Positions 1-9,674 are shown, counted from the stretch's first letter. The stretch is DNA of 37,253 bases from Promethearchaeota archaeon (GCA_016839765.1 JAEOTP010000085.1:1-37253); one strand, 5' to 3'. The notes: generated by a model not told the origin, from the sequence alone. Made by a program: numbers and translations.

Positions 1-438
1 GCAGAAGCAGGAACTCAAGGTTTTGGTGATTATGTTGATTTGATATTAAGATTGGATAATGTAATTAATTATCCTCTTGAATTTGTTGACATGCTCAATA
101 AAATTGATTTATCTGCTAAGAAGTTCAAGAATATTAAAACAAGATATGAAAAATTAATAAATCAAATCATGGAAATGGCAAATGTACTAAAGCAAACCTT
201 AAAAAATCTGAGAGATAATACGGATAAAGTTTATGAAAACACGGTTAAAATTCATGAGTTCGAGAATGATATTGATACAATTTACAGGCAATTTCTTGAC
301 TATCTTTATTCCACTTCAAATGAAGAATTAGACGTTAGACTATTATTAAGAATAAGAGATAGTATTGTATTACTAGAACAGTTAGCCGATCGTATACATG
401 ATATTGCGGATGTTATTCGCGTTTTACTTTATCAATAA
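1..438 (+). CDS. PhoU/DUF47-like protein, 3' part only
   Basis: The reading frame is open from the first base of the window, so the gene begins upstream; about 145 C-terminal residues are seen. An in-frame TTG at 40 is unlikely to be the start because the helical sequence before it (GFGDYVDLILRL) continues smoothly. The sequence is all helical and lacks membrane segments. It ends in a segment rich in the pattern LADRIHDIADVIRVLL, which resembles the last helix of DUF47/PhoU-domain proteins. In that family, members regulate or accompany phosphate uptake, often beside a PiT-type transporter; no transporter is visible here because the window starts inside the gene. The family call rests on the general helical pattern and the C-terminal motif, so the assignment is moderate and the phosphate role is inferred. 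Confidence 0.6.
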   Translation, partial: AEAGTQGFGDYVDLILRLDNVINYPLEFVDMLNKIDLSAKKFKNIKTRYEKLINQIMEMANVLKQTLKNLRDNTDKVYENTVKIHEFENDIDTIYRQFLDYLYSTSNEELDVRLLLRIRDSIVLLEQLADRIHDIADVIRVLLYQ

Positions 439-554
439 ATTCTTCTTATCCCATAAAATTGACAAGAAAGTCTTTTTGATTTTAAAAGTTATGTTAATTG
501 TTTTTCAGAAATATTATAGATCTTAAATTTAGAAAGATTTTTACGCTCTAATTT

Positions 555-570
555 ATTTCTTTATATTATT
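555..570 (+). promoter_or_regulatory. Probable TATA element for the ATP synthase operon
   Basis: A TTTATATTA-type element is centred near 565, about 37 bases before the ATG of the c-subunit gene. Initiation about 26 bases downstream (near 591) would leave a leader of about ten bases containing the purine-rich TAGGGAA. The 163-base gap before the operon (439-601) holds no gene that I can see. The site is inferred from position and composition only, and such elements arise easily in A+T-rich DNA. Confidence 0.35.
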
Positions 571-601
571 AGTTTTTAAATTAAAAATTTTAGGGAATTG
601 T

Positions 602-967
602 ATGAATGGTAAAAGGAAATTTTATCTACTGCTTGGATTATTTCAAATAATTTTAGTACTTATTGTATTTTTTTCTGTAAATGGATTAGTAACATTTGTG
701 GCCGCTCAAACCACTTCTTTTGATTACTATAATTCAGCAACTTCAGCTGTGTTGGCAGTCTCAGCAGCAGTATCTGTTGGAGCTTCTGTATTAGGGAGTG
801 CATTGGCAATAAAAACTGTAGGTACTGCAGCAATTTCATCACTTGCGGAACGAGAAGAATCTTTCTTTAAAGCATTCTTAGTAGTAGCGTTAGCGGAAGC
901 TTTAGCCGTTTATGGTTTAATCGTTGGTATCCTCTTATGGACAAAAATACCAACTCCACCAGCTTAA
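602..967 (+). CDS. atpK: A-type ATP synthase subunit K (proteolipid c-ring subunit)
   Basis: This 121-residue protein is the membrane rotor subunit that carries the coupling ion. After an N-terminal hydrophobic stretch (about residues 6-35) come the two helices of the proteolipid hairpin. The first is small-residue-rich (about 46-72). The second (about 89-113) carries the ion-binding carboxylate Glu99 in the motif LAEALAVYG. The polar loop between them contains SLAERE. The extra N-terminal segment ends near AAQT and could be a cleaved signal peptide or a third helix. No Gln is seen at the first-helix position used by many Na+-binding rings (Ala69 by my hand alignment) and Glu99 is followed by Ala, so proton coupling is somewhat more likely; this is inference. 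It is the first gene of the operon, 61 bases ahead of subunit C. Confidence 0.9.
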   Translation: MNGKRKFYLLLGLFQIILVLIVFFSVNGLVTFVAAQTTSFDYYNSATSAVLAVSAAVSVGASVLGSALAIKTVGTAAISSLAEREESFFKAFLVVALAEALAVYGLIVGILLWTKIPTPPA

Positions 968-1028
968 TATAAAAATTTAGTTATTTTATAAATTAATATT
1001 ATCGAAATTTCATCCTTTGGTGTAGTTT

Positions 1029-2096
1029 ATGAGCACATTAATTCCATCTTATGTTTATACTTATATAAAAATAGATTTTTTAAAAAAATTGATTATAAAA
1101 GAAGAAAATTTATCAAGATTAAGAGAATTTAATAATATTCAAGATCTTTTTGATTTTATTCTTCCTTATTATCCAGAAATTAATGTTTCAGGATATACTA
1201 TAATAGAAATTGAGCAAGCTCTTTTTCATATTTATATAAAACTAATTGGAAAAATTATTCATTTCTCTCCGGAGAATATGAAATTCTTTTTAAGAGCTTT
1301 ACTTTTAAAGTTTGAAATTTCCAATATTAAACAGATCATTCTTGGGTCTATTATCGGGATGTCTAAATTAGAAAAGTCTAAGAGAATTAACTTTTTAGTA
1401 GAGGAATATTTAGAACATTCAAATTTTATCAACGATTTATTAGAAATCTCTAGTTTAGAGGAAATTCAATTATATATGAAGAGAACAAGATATAATAAGG
1501 CAATTCGAGAAGGCATACTTTATTTTAAAAATACGAATGAGATTTTTGTTTTAGAGGCGTTTTTAGATAAGTTATATTATGAAAATCTGATTTTAACTAA
1601 AAAAATATATAATAAAAAAGAAAGTGCCATGATATCACTGTTTATCGATTATTCCACTGAAGTATATAATTTAAGAATGATTTCACGTGCAATTATTAAT
1701 AATTTTGATAAAAATTTAATTTCTCAACTTTTAATTAACGAATACGTATTTTTGAATCAGAATAAACTTAAAACTTTATTAAACACTAAAAATATTGATG
1801 ATTTTTCTTCAAATTTAGAAAATTTTTTAAGGTATTCAAAAGGGTTAAAGGAATTATATATACCAATTATTTTAAATAAAAAACATTTAAGATGGTCTTT
1901 TGAAGGGCTTTACCAAAATTATTATTTTAAAAAATTTCAATTAATAATTGATGATTTTGATTATGCAACAATATATAAGATTTTAGAATTGATAATTAAA
2001 AAAGAAAAAGAAATTAAATTTAATATAATGCCAAATGTAATTAGAATAATTCATAAAAAATATGAGGGGTTAAAGCTTAACGATGAAAATTTTTGA
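1029..2096 (+). CDS. atpC: A-type ATP synthase subunit C (AC39/d family)
   Basis: Subunit C is the funnel-shaped connector that sits on the c-ring and links it to the central stalk. The 355-residue length, all-helical composition and absence of membrane segments fit the vATP-synt_AC39 family. The opening YVYTYIKI corresponds to the family's N-terminal 'Y..aR.ra' region. The central segment with LEAFLDKLYYENL matches the recurrent 'LE..LD..Y...L' helix of this fold. The ATG has a GGTG Shine-Dalgarno six bases upstream (1019-1022). The gene overlaps the next one by 14 bases, indicating co-translation. Its place between K and the peripheral-stalk subunits, inside a complete ATP synthase operon, makes the call firm even though the sequence is divergent. 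Confidence 0.88.
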   Translation: MSTLIPSYVYTYIKIDFLKKLIIKEENLSRLREFNNIQDLFDFILPYYPEINVSGYTIIEIEQALFHIYIKLIGKIIHFSPENMKFFLRALLLKFEISNIKQIILGSIIGMSKLEKSKRINFLVEEYLEHSNFINDLLEISSLEEIQLYMKRTRYNKAIREGILYFKNTNEIFVLEAFLDKLYYENLILTKKIYNKKESAMISLFIDYSTEVYNLRMISRAIINNFDKNLISQLLINEYVFLNQNKLKTLLNTKNIDDFSSNLENFLRYSKGLKELYIPIILNKKHLRWSFEGLYQNYYFKKFQLIIDDFDYATIYKILELIIKKEKEIKFNIMPNVIRIIHKKYEGLKLNDENF

Positions 2097-2400
2097 ATGG
2101 GCAAAAGAGGTAGAAAATATATATAAAGAACTAATAGAAAAATCGAAAAATCAAAATTTAAAAGAAATTGAAGAATTAAAAGTTGAAAATGAAAAACTAT
2201 TAGATGAATTCTTACTAAAAAAACAAAATTTAGTTAATATTGCATTAAACTCTATTAATAAAGAAGTTAACAAGGAAATTTCACAATTTGAAGAGAATTT
2301 GAAAAGCATTCTTAAAAAATTTGAACAGGATTATAATCAAAATAAAAAAAAAATAATAAATGAAATCATTAAAAGGTTAGGTTTGGATTTTAATGCCTGA
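2083..2400 (+). CDS. atpH: A-type ATP synthase peripheral stalk subunit H (G-like)
   Basis: This 105-residue protein is almost entirely charged coiled coil (Lys, Glu, Asn, Leu and Ile heptads from about residue 5 to 98) with no membrane segment. That is the expected form of subunit H/G, which pairs with subunit E to make the peripheral stalks holding the catalytic head against subunit I. Its ATG lies inside the end of the subunit C gene (14-base overlap) and its end overlaps subunit F by 8 bases. In many archaea this gene is first in the operon, before subunit I, so its position between C and F is unusual. The identity rests on size, coiled-coil character and context, because short coiled coils carry little diagnostic sequence. 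Confidence 0.72.
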   Translation: MKIFEWAKEVENIYKELIEKSKNQNLKEIEELKVENEKLLDEFLLKKQNLVNIALNSINKEVNKEISQFEENLKSILKKFEQDYNQNKKKIINEIIKRLGLDFNA

Positions 2401-2713
2401 ACAAAAGATTTATGCGATTGGAGAAGAAGAAATTATACTGATGATGGGTTTATTGGGAATAGAGGGAACAGTACTTAATAAACCAGAAGAATTTTCAAAC
2501 GAATTTAATAGTTTAAAAAAAGATACTTCTATAGGAATGATAATTATAGCAATGGATTTATTAAATAATGATATTCAAAATCTAATAGAACATAAATTAA
2601 GTAAAGAAAAGCCGTTTATTTTTTATCTTCCCGATATTTTCAAATCAAAACTTGAAGATAGGACTGTTTTTCTTGAAGAAATTTTTAAATCTATAGGAAA
2701 AATTATAAAATAG
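2393..2713 (+). CDS. atpF: A-type ATP synthase subunit F
   Basis: Subunit F is a small Rossmann-like central-stalk protein that binds subunit D. The 106 residues show the family layout. An N-terminal strand IYAIGEEEIILMMGLLGIEG corresponds to the 'vigd.d.v.gfrLaGi' region. The middle strand SIGMIIIAMDLL is followed by a helix and then by PFIFYLPDIF, matching the conserved proline-flanked strand near the C-terminus. The ATG overlaps the end of the H gene by 8 bases. Length is typical (about 100 residues). The gene is followed after 14 bases by the probable ATT start of subunit E. Confidence 0.88.
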   Translation: MPEQKIYAIGEEEIILMMGLLGIEGTVLNKPEEFSNEFNSLKKDTSIGMIIIAMDLLNNDIQNLIEHKLSKEKPFIFYLPDIFKSKLEDRTVFLEEIFKSIGKIIK

Positions 2714-2727
2714 GCTGTTGGGGTAAG

Positions 2728-3450
2728 ATTTCAGAAGAGAAAAATATTAAAGAACAATTTGGTCAATTAGGACTCTATTTAGTTGATAGGGCAGAAGAAA
2801 AGATAAAAGAATTTAACCAACAAATGCTTTATCAAAAAACAGAAATTAAAAAAAATTATTTAAAAAGAGTAAATGAAAATTTTATTCGAATAAAAAACCA
2901 ATTTATAGAAGCTTATAATAACTTTTTAAATGAATCATTAACTTCTAACCTTATTCAAGCTAAAGAATCTATTTTAAATCTAAAAAATAACTTTTTAGAT
3001 GATTTAAAACATGAATTAATAAACCAATTAGAAGAAATTATTGCAAGAAATTACTCCAATTATTTAAATTTTTTAATTGAGAAAATAAAAAGCTCATTAG
3101 AAATTATTGATAAACCTCCAAAAGTAATTATTCTATTAAATCAAAAAGATTTTAGTGCAATTAATAGAGATCTCTCTAAAATTGAAAATCTTTTCAAAAA
3201 TAAAATAGAAATTATTTCTTCTAAAGAAGATTTTATTGGTGGGTTTAAAGTAATCTTGGAAGATGCTAAAATAAGTTATAACTATTCTATTGATAATTTA
3301 TTATTGAAGAACGTTATTGTTATCGAAGAACACCTTTCACAAATTTTTTCTGAAACTGAAATGGAAAAATTACAAATCGATTTTGAAAGATATATTAAAA
3401 ATAAAAAACAAGAAATAAAGGAGTATTTAAAAGAGTATGATCAAATCTAA
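2728..3450 (+). CDS. atpE: A-type ATP synthase subunit E, possible ATT start
   Basis: Subunit E forms the peripheral stalk with subunit H. The N-terminal half is a long charged coiled coil and the C-terminal half is a mixed globular domain (including VIILLNQKDFSAI, GGFKVILEDAKISYNYSIDNLL), where GGf.v...d..i..d.t.d matches the E family. The first ATG is at 2824 (208 residues), but it has no ribosome site and lies inside the coiled coil. The frame is open back to a stop at 2686-2688, and the extra sequence (LVDRAEEKIKEF) looks like genuine E N-terminus. It contains no ATG, GTG or TTG. ATT at 2728 follows GGGGT at 2720-2724, with short spacing, and would give 240 residues. The exact start is uncertain; ATG 2824 is the fallback. 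The gene overlaps subunit A by 14 bases. Confidence 0.82.
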   Translation: MSEEKNIKEQFGQLGLYLVDRAEEKIKEFNQQMLYQKTEIKKNYLKRVNENFIRIKNQFIEAYNNFLNESLTSNLIQAKESILNLKNNFLDDLKHELINQLEEIIARNYSNYLNFLIEKIKSSLEIIDKPPKVIILLNQKDFSAINRDLSKIENLFKNKIEIISSKEDFIGGFKVILEDAKISYNYSIDNLLLKNVIVIEEHLSQIFSETEMEKLQIDFERYIKNKKQEIKEYLKEYDQI

Positions 3451-5275
3451 TGAATCCTCTCAAATTGGATATATTACAGCAATTAATGGATCTTTAATCA
3501 TAGTGAAGGGTATAGAAAAGCAGGTCAAATTACATGATTTAATTATAGTTTCAGAACAAAATATTTTAGGAGAAATAATTCAGATTTATAATAGCTATGC
3601 AGTGGCACAATGCTATGAAAGTACTAATAATTTAAAATTAAATCAAGAGATTATTAGTCTTCAAGAACCTTTATCAATGGAATTAGCACCAGGACTCCTT
3701 ACAAGTGTATTTGATGGGATTCAGAGACCTTTAAATGTACTTGATAAAATATTAAATAGTGCTTTTTTACAACGTGGTATTGAAATACCATCTCTTTCTA
3801 GAACTAATAAATGGCATTTTATCCCCCATAAGAACGAAGGAGAAAAAGTTGAACCAGGAGATATAATTGGTTCAATTCAAGAAACACCTCTAATAGAACA
3901 TAGAATATTAGTTCCAATTAATTATTCAGGAGTTTTATCGTTTATTGTTGAAGAGGGGGATTATACTATAGAGAAGGAAATCTATCGATTGAAAAAAAAT
4001 GGGAAAGAATATTCTTTAACCATGTTACAAAAGTGGCCGATAACGAATAGTAGACCTTACAAAGAGAGAATTACATCGGAAGAACCTTTAATTACGGGAA
4101 TAAGGATAATTGATTTGCTCTTTCCTATAGTAAAAGGAGGAACAGTTGCAGTACCAGGAGGTTTTGGTACAGGTAAAACAGTTATTCAGCAATCTCTAGC
4201 AAAATGGTGTGATGCTGATATAATTATTTTTGTAGGATGTGGAGAACGTGGGAATGAAATTGCTGATGTTTTAAAAGAATTTTCAAAAATAATAGATCCT
4301 AAAAGTGGACGTCCCCTAATAGAAAGAATAGTAATTATAGCTAACACTTCAAATATGCCTGTTTCAGCTCGTGAGGCAAGTATCTTCTCAGGAGTTACTA
4401 TAGCCGAATATTATAGAGATATGGGTTACGATGTAGCAGTTCTAGCTGATAGTACTTCTAGATGGGCAGAATCTTTAAGAGAAATTTCAGGATTATTGGA
4501 AGAAATGCCTGCAGAGGAAGGTTATCCTGCATACTTACCTTCTAAGCTTTCAAGTTTTTATGAAAGGGCTGGAAAAGTAGAAATATTAGGAAATAATGAT
4601 TCAAAAAGAAAAAATTTAGGCTCATTAACAATAATTGGCTCAGTTTCTCCTCCTGCAGGTGATTTTAGTGAACCAGTAACAGCTACTACTAAAAGATTTG
4701 TTCAAGCATTCTGGGCATTAGATGCTAGTCTTGCTTATTCAAAACATTATCCTGCAATAAATTGGTTGAGTTCTTATTCAAATTATTTAGAATACGTAGC
4801 TCAATGGTGGTATGAAAGGGATATTCATTGGCCTGAAATTGATATTGACTGGTATCAATCTAGAGCTGAAATTAATGTAATTTTATCAAGGGAAAATGAA
4901 TTAAAAAATATTGTCCAATTAATTGGAGAAGAAAATTTACCTGATGACCAACAATTTGTAATTTTTATTGGAAAATTAATACGAGAAAGTTTTCTTATTC
5001 AAAATGCTTTTGATAATATTGATAACTTTACCAATGTTAATAAATTGTTAGGACACACAAAACTAATTCTACTTTTATATCATCAAGGACAAGAACTTCT
5101 AACTCAAGGATATTTGCTCGAAGATATTAAATCTCTTGAAGTTTTGAATGATATTCGAAGAATTAGCCATACAATCCCTAATGATCAATTTAATAAAATA
5201 GAAAAAATAAAAAATAAATTGCTTAAAGATATTCAATCCATAAAATTAATGTATAGTGGACGTAAAAAATTATGA
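3437..5275 (+). CDS. atpA: A-type ATP synthase catalytic subunit A
   Basis: This is the catalytic nucleotide-binding subunit. The 612 residues contain an N-terminal beta barrel, the A/V-type 'non-homologous' insertion (about 110-190, including [16 protein letters not shown]) and the Walker A loop G241-G-F-G-T-G-K247-T248. The catalytic glutamate lies in GERGNE (Glu270). Downstream come [10 protein letters not shown] (Walker B region and adenine pocket), the [12 protein letters not shown] segment and a helical C-terminal domain. The archaeal Walker loop is commonly GPFGSGKT; here it is GGFGTGKT, a mild variant. The gene overlaps subunit E by 14 bases and subunit B by the four bases ATGA. All key catalytic residues visible to me are present, so the enzyme should be active. 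Confidence 0.98.
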   Translation: MIKSNESSQIGYITAINGSLIIVKGIEKQVKLHDLIIVSEQNILGEIIQIYNSYAVAQCYESTNNLKLNQEIISLQEPLSMELAPGLLTSVFDGIQRPLNVLDKILNSAFLQRGIEIPSLSRTNKWHFIPHKNEGEKVEPGDIIGSIQETPLIEHRILVPINYSGVLSFIVEEGDYTIEKEIYRLKKNGKEYSLTMLQKWPITNSRPYKERITSEEPLITGIRIIDLLFPIVKGGTVAVPGGFGTGKTVIQQSLAKWCDADIIIFVGCGERGNEIADVLKEFSKIIDPKSGRPLIERIVIIANTSNMPVSAREASIFSGVTIAEYYRDMGYDVAVLADSTSRWAESLREISGLLEEMPAEEGYPAYLPSKLSSFYERAGKVEILGNNDSKRKNLGSLTIIGSVSPPAGDFSEPVTATTKRFVQAFWALDASLAYSKHYPAINWLSSYSNYLEYVAQWWYERDIHWPEIDIDWYQSRAEINVILSRENELKNIVQLIGEENLPDDQQFVIFIGKLIRESFLIQNAFDNIDNFTNVNKLLGHTKLILLLYHQGQELLTQGYLLEDIKSLEVLNDIRRISHTIPNDQFNKIEKIKNKLLKDIQSIKLMYSGRKKL

Positions 5276-6660
5276 GTGTCATTTATAGAAATATACAAGA
5301 AATAGTCGGACCATTAATTTTTTTGACAAATGAACATGATGTACAATATGGGGAGATAGTTAAAATTGAATCTGAAGACGGTAAAACTAGATCGGGTCAA
5401 GTGGTAAAAATGAACGAGAAGGTAATAGTTATTGAGGTTTTTGAAACAACCAAAGGTTTATCCCGTGAAAATTCAAAAATTTTCTTTACTGAAGATACTT
5501 TTAAAGTGAGAATATCAGAAAATGATATGTTCGGAAGAACATTTAATTCTTTGGGAAGACCGTTTAACATTTATACAAAAAAGATTTTATCCACAGATGT
5601 AATTAGTGATCTCGAATTAGATATTTATGGAGCACCAATTAATCCCTATTCAAGAGAATATCCTTCAGAAGTTATCCAGACGGGGATCTCTGTGATAGAT
5701 GGACTTTTTACTTTGATTAGAGGCCAAAAATTACCCATATTTAGTGCGCAAGGACTACCACACAATAAATTGGCAGCACAAATAGTAACCCAAGCTAAAG
5801 TATTAACTGAAGAATCGTTTTTAATTATTTTTTGTGGCATTGGTATAATAGAAGATGAGGCAATAAATTTTTTAAAAGCTTTTAGAGAGAGTGGAAATAT
5901 TCAAAATATTATTTCATTTATAAATTTTGCATCTGATCCTATAATGGAAAGATTAATTATCCCTCGAGTAGCTTTAACAACAGCAGAATATTTTGCATTT
6001 GAAAAAGAAATGCATGTACTCGTAGTATTGATCGATATGACAAACTATGCTGAAGCATTAAGAGAATTAAGTTCTGCAAAAGAAGAGATTCCTAGTAGGA
6101 AGGGATATCCAGGATATCTATATTCTGATTTAGCCTCGATTTATGAAAGAACTGGTAAATTGAAAGGAAAAAAAGGATCAATTACTCAAATTCCTATTTT
6201 AACTATGCCTAATGATGATATTTCACATCCCATTCCCGATACAACTGGATATATAACCGAAGGACAGTTAGTTTTAAACCGCGATTTAAATAATAAAGGT
6301 ATTTATCCTCCATTTGAAGTATTAGCATCAATTTCAAGGCTCATGAAAGATGCGATTGGAAAAAACACAACTAGAGAAGACCATGCTGATCTTAGTTCTC
6401 AAATATTAGCATCTTATTCTGATGCTCTTGAGGCTAGAGACATACTCTCTGTTGTCGGAGAGGATGGTTTGAACTATGATCAAAAGGCATTATTGGATTT
6501 TGGTGACGATTTTGAAAAGAAGTTTTTAAATCAAGGAACCTCAGAAAACCGGAATTTTAATGACACATTTTCTATCGCATGGGAAGTTCTTTCAAATTTG
6601 TCAAGAAATCAATTATTTAGAATTCATCAGGAATTTATTGAAAATTATTATATTCCCTAG
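5272..6660 (+). CDS. atpB: A-type ATP synthase regulatory subunit B
   Basis: Subunit B alternates with A in the A3B3 head and carries the non-catalytic nucleotide sites. The 462-residue length is normal. Features in order are an N-terminal barrel beginning [13 protein letters not shown], then FNSLGRPF, the segment [22 protein letters not shown], and the degenerate P-loop S158-A-Q-G-L-P-H-N-K166 in place of a Walker A motif, which is diagnostic of B rather than A. These are followed by [35 protein letters not shown] and the conserved QLVLNRDL. The start codon overlaps the stop of subunit A (ATGA), and the gene ends directly against the GTG start of subunit D. Confidence 0.98.
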   Translation: MSVIYRNIQEIVGPLIFLTNEHDVQYGEIVKIESEDGKTRSGQVVKMNEKVIVIEVFETTKGLSRENSKIFFTEDTFKVRISENDMFGRTFNSLGRPFNIYTKKILSTDVISDLELDIYGAPINPYSREYPSEVIQTGISVIDGLFTLIRGQKLPIFSAQGLPHNKLAAQIVTQAKVLTEESFLIIFCGIGIIEDEAINFLKAFRESGNIQNIISFINFASDPIMERLIIPRVALTTAEYFAFEKEMHVLVVLIDMTNYAEALRELSSAKEEIPSRKGYPGYLYSDLASIYERTGKLKGKKGSITQIPILTMPNDDISHPIPDTTGYITEGQLVLNRDLNNKGIYPPFEVLASISRLMKDAIGKNTTREDHADLSSQILASYSDALEARDILSVVGEDGLNYDQKALLDFGDDFEKKFLNQGTSENRNFNDTFSIAWEVLSNLSRNQLFRIHQEFIENYYIP

Positions 6661-7335
6661 GTGTTGATATTAAGTTTCAGAGAAATAAAACCTACAAAAA
6701 CAAATTTAATCAACTTAAAGAAAAAGTTAATTTTTGCTAGAAAAGGAGAAAAATTTTTAGAATTTAAACGTGAACAATTAATTGGTTTAATTAAAACTAA
6801 TTGGATAGTTTACCAAAAGAAATTGGATGAATTTTTGAAATTATTTGGAAAAGCTTTAATTTATCTGAACGAAGCTTATAAAGAAATGGGTAAGAGAGAT
6901 TTGGTTTTGATTAGTAATTTAAGTAAAATCCAATATCGACCAACAGTTAATATCAAATATACTAAAAATATTGGGATCACTTTCCATAACATAGATTTCG
7001 ATTTAAATCGAACAGGAAGACTTCCTGCTTATTCGTTTGAAAATACCAGCCACTTCATTGATGAATTGATGCCTTTATTAGAAGAATTTTTTAAAAATAT
7101 GATTAATTTTGCGGAATTTGAAGATTTATTTTTCTTACTGGCTTTAAATTTTAAAAAAGTAAGCAGAAGGATCAATGGACTAAAAAATATGATTATTCCT
7201 ACTCTAATATTAGATATTAGAAAAATTAAGGGAATCTTAGAAGAATTGGATAGAGAAAATTTTGTTAGGCTAAAAAAAACAAAAGATTTAATAAAAAAAA
7301 AGGAAAATAAGCAATCTGGAGGAGTTATTCAGTGA
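6661..7335 (+). CDS. atpD: A-type ATP synthase central-stalk subunit D
   Basis: Subunit D is the rotating axle inside the A3B3 head. The 224 residues form two long helices at the ends of the protein. The N-terminal motif IKPTKTNLINLKKKL followed by FLEFKREQL matches the family pattern 'PT...L..Lk..L..A..g..lLk.KRe.L'. The C-terminal motif VSRRINGLKNMIIPTL matches the conserved 'RRvNaLE.v.iP.l' helix. The start is GTG, immediately after the TAG of subunit B with no intervening base; TTG at 6664 is an alternative. The end overlaps the GTG start of subunit I (GTGA). Length is slightly above the usual 200-210 residues because of a Lys-rich tail. Confidence 0.95.
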   Translation: MLILSFREIKPTKTNLINLKKKLIFARKGEKFLEFKREQLIGLIKTNWIVYQKKLDEFLKLFGKALIYLNEAYKEMGKRDLVLISNLSKIQYRPTVNIKYTKNIGITFHNIDFDLNRTGRLPAYSFENTSHFIDELMPLLEEFFKNMINFAEFEDLFFLLALNFKKVSRRINGLKNMIIPTLILDIRKIKGILEELDRENFVRLKKTKDLIKKKENKQSGGVIQ

Positions 7336-9653
7336 CAAAGAAAACTCAGATGAGTTTACTCAAAATAGGAATTAATAATTATTATAAGGACCGACTTTTA
7401 AATATCCTTTCATCAATAAATAATGTTCATATAAAAACAAAAGAAAAGGTTCTTTCAGGAAAAAAAATAGAAGAAAAAGATCCCTTCTTTGGTGTAATTA
7501 AAAATCTAAGGCAAGGTTTAGATTCATTATTTAATAAACTCAATATCAATGAAAATGAATTCCAAGAATTAAAAAAGATTGAATCTGATGAAAAAATTGA
7601 ATTTGTGGTAAAAGATATACCCGAATTGGTTAATAAGTCATTAGAAGAAATTAATTTTTATACAAATCGAATTAATGAATTGGATAGGTATGTCGCAAAT
7701 GCAAAAATTGAATTAGAAAATATGCAAATAATAAAATCTAGTTATACATTTTTGGAGCAATTTAATTTAACAAGAGAAAGTTTATCAGAATTCAAAAACT
7801 TAAATTTTAGAGTATTTATAACTTTTAAAAAGAACATTGAAAATTTCAAAACTCTTTTTGCATTTGATGCGTTTCCAAATGTCCACCAAACTGATGAGTT
7901 ATTCCCAAACGTATACAAATTAGAAGACCGTAATACTTTTTATGTAATTTATCCGAAAGATCTAGAAGAAAACTTAAGGGAAAGAATAAATCTTATTCAC
8001 GCAGAAGAGGTTCCAATTTTAAAAAAGTATTTAACTCCAGATACGATCAATTTTACACGAATAAATAATGAAATTGATATGATTAATACCACTTTATCGA
8101 AATATGAGAAAGAAAGAGCCCAACTAAGAGATTCAAATCTACACAAATTTGCTGCAATAAATGAAGTTGTGCAAAATATCGAAGAGTATCACTGGGCAGA
8201 ACAACAATTTGAGAAAATTTCTCCAGATCGCCTAATCTTAAAATTTTTTTTACCTTCATGGAAAAAGAAAGAAGTAGAACAACTCTTATTGAAAACTTTT
8301 AAAAATAAGATTATTATAAATATTCTTGATATTCCTAGATTTCATGAAATAAAAGAAATAGATCGAATAGAACCTAAATCTCTAGAGGAAGTAAAAAAAA
8401 CAGAGTATAGTTTAGCAGTAAATGAAGATGTAAAGCAAGAAGATTTAAGATCTAATACTCCTACAATTATGAAAAATTCTTGGTTTATCAGACCTTTCGA
8501 ATTGATTACAAAAATGTATGGTATACCATCCTATTCTGAAATTGATCCCACACCATTTATAGCGTTTACATTTCCCTTTATTTTTGGATTAATGTTTGGA
8601 GATATTGGTCATGGATTTTGTTTAATTATTGCAGGTATTTTTGGAGGTATTATTTTTAGAAAGAAAAATGTAGGTAAATTCAGCTGGATTATTTTGTATT
8701 GCGGAATAGGAGCAGCTTTAGGTGGATTATTTTATGGTGAATTTTTTGGATATGAAGAGTTTTTTGGCATTCCATTGCAGCCAATTATTATTCCTATTCC
8801 ATTGTTAGGTCCTGTAAATTTGTATAATCCCATTGAAAATATACAAAGCGTTTTTAAATTTGCTCTTTTCATCGGTGTGGTCCACATTAATCTGGGTTGG
8901 TTCCTTGAGCTTATTAATTACATAAGGCAATCAAAGAAATATTTAGCATTTTCGAATTCCTTTATGAAAATATGTTTGTTAACTGGAGGTACATACTTAA
9001 TATTTGAATATGGCATAAATCTTACAACTTGGTTATCGCCAACAACTTTTTTCTCACCTTATGGTCCTATTCCTTTACCACCTCCTATTTTATTAGTAAT
9101 TGTCCCAGGCATTCTATTAATAATATTAAAACCATTAGGTAAATTATTCCGGGTCTCTTATTTAAAAAGAGAATCATATGGCGCCTTAATGGGAGAAGGT
9201 ACTCTTGATACGTTTGAAACTGCTTTATCAGTCTTAAGCAATGTAGCTTCATATATCCGGTTGCTAGCTCTAGCTCTAGCTCATATAGCGTTAATGATAT
9301 CTATACAAGCACTATCAGGGTTAATTCAAGGTGAAGGAGTCTTATTTGAAATATTGACATTCTTAGGATTAATTTTAGGAAATGTTATTGTAATTTTATT
9401 GGAAGGGATATTAGTTTTTATCAACACAATTCGACTTCACTTCTATGAATTTTTCTTTAAATTTTACAAAGGTACAGGAACGGAATTTTTTCCTTTTTAT
9501 TTAGACAATAATTATTCAGCAATCACCTTTAGAGTTGATTTTGAAAAAGATTTGATTTCTGAGGAAATAGAAAAAGAATTCGAAACTAAAAAGGCAAAAG
9601 AAGAAGTAGATAAAGCAATAAGTTATATTAAAAGCAAATATTTTAAAAGTTAA
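7332..9653 (+). CDS. atpI: A-type ATP synthase membrane subunit I (a-subunit)
   Basis: Subunit I forms the ion half-channels against the c-ring and anchors the peripheral stalks. The 773 residues have a cytoplasmic N-terminal half (about 1-400, coiled coil plus alpha/beta parts) and a C-terminal half with about eight membrane helices. FPFIFGLMFGDIGHGF is the conserved first-helix motif. The essential arginine is Arg643 in YIRLLALALAH, followed by the HLRLHWVEF-like motif, here IRLHFYEFFFKFY. The GTG start overlaps the stop of subunit D and has a GGAGG ribosome site at 7318-7322. In most archaeal operons this gene is near the front; here it is last among the synthase genes. Confidence 0.96.
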   Translation: MTKKTQMSLLKIGINNYYKDRLLNILSSINNVHIKTKEKVLSGKKIEEKDPFFGVIKNLRQGLDSLFNKLNINENEFQELKKIESDEKIEFVVKDIPELVNKSLEEINFYTNRINELDRYVANAKIELENMQIIKSSYTFLEQFNLTRESLSEFKNLNFRVFITFKKNIENFKTLFAFDAFPNVHQTDELFPNVYKLEDRNTFYVIYPKDLEENLRERINLIHAEEVPILKKYLTPDTINFTRINNEIDMINTTLSKYEKERAQLRDSNLHKFAAINEVVQNIEEYHWAEQQFEKISPDRLILKFFLPSWKKKEVEQLLLKTFKNKIIINILDIPRFHEIKEIDRIEPKSLEEVKKTEYSLAVNEDVKQEDLRSNTPTIMKNSWFIRPFELITKMYGIPSYSEIDPTPFIAFTFPFIFGLMFGDIGHGFCLIIAGIFGGIIFRKKNVGKFSWIILYCGIGAALGGLFYGEFFGYEEFFGIPLQPIIIPIPLLGPVNLYNPIENIQSVFKFALFIGVVHINLGWFLELINYIRQSKKYLAFSNSFMKICLLTGGTYLIFEYGINLTTWLSPTTFFSPYGPIPLPPPILLVIVPGILLIILKPLGKLFRVSYLKRESYGALMGEGTLDTFETALSVLSNVASYIRLLALALAHIALMISIQALSGLIQGEGVLFEILTFLGLILGNVIVILLEGILVFINTIRLHFYEFFFKFYKGTGTEFFPFYLDNNYSAITFRVDFEKDLISEEIEKEFETKKAKEEVDKAISYIKSKYFKS

Positions 9654-9674
9654 CACGATTGGGAGAATTTTTGA

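Noticed and set aside
660-842. 60-residue minus-strand open frame opposite the c-subunit gene
   Set aside because: Low-complexity reverse frame of the proteolipid helices.
2686-2730. A frameshift joining subunits F and E
   Set aside because: Subunit F ends at a normal length with a normal C-terminus and the E frame has its own stop upstream. Two separate genes are more likely.
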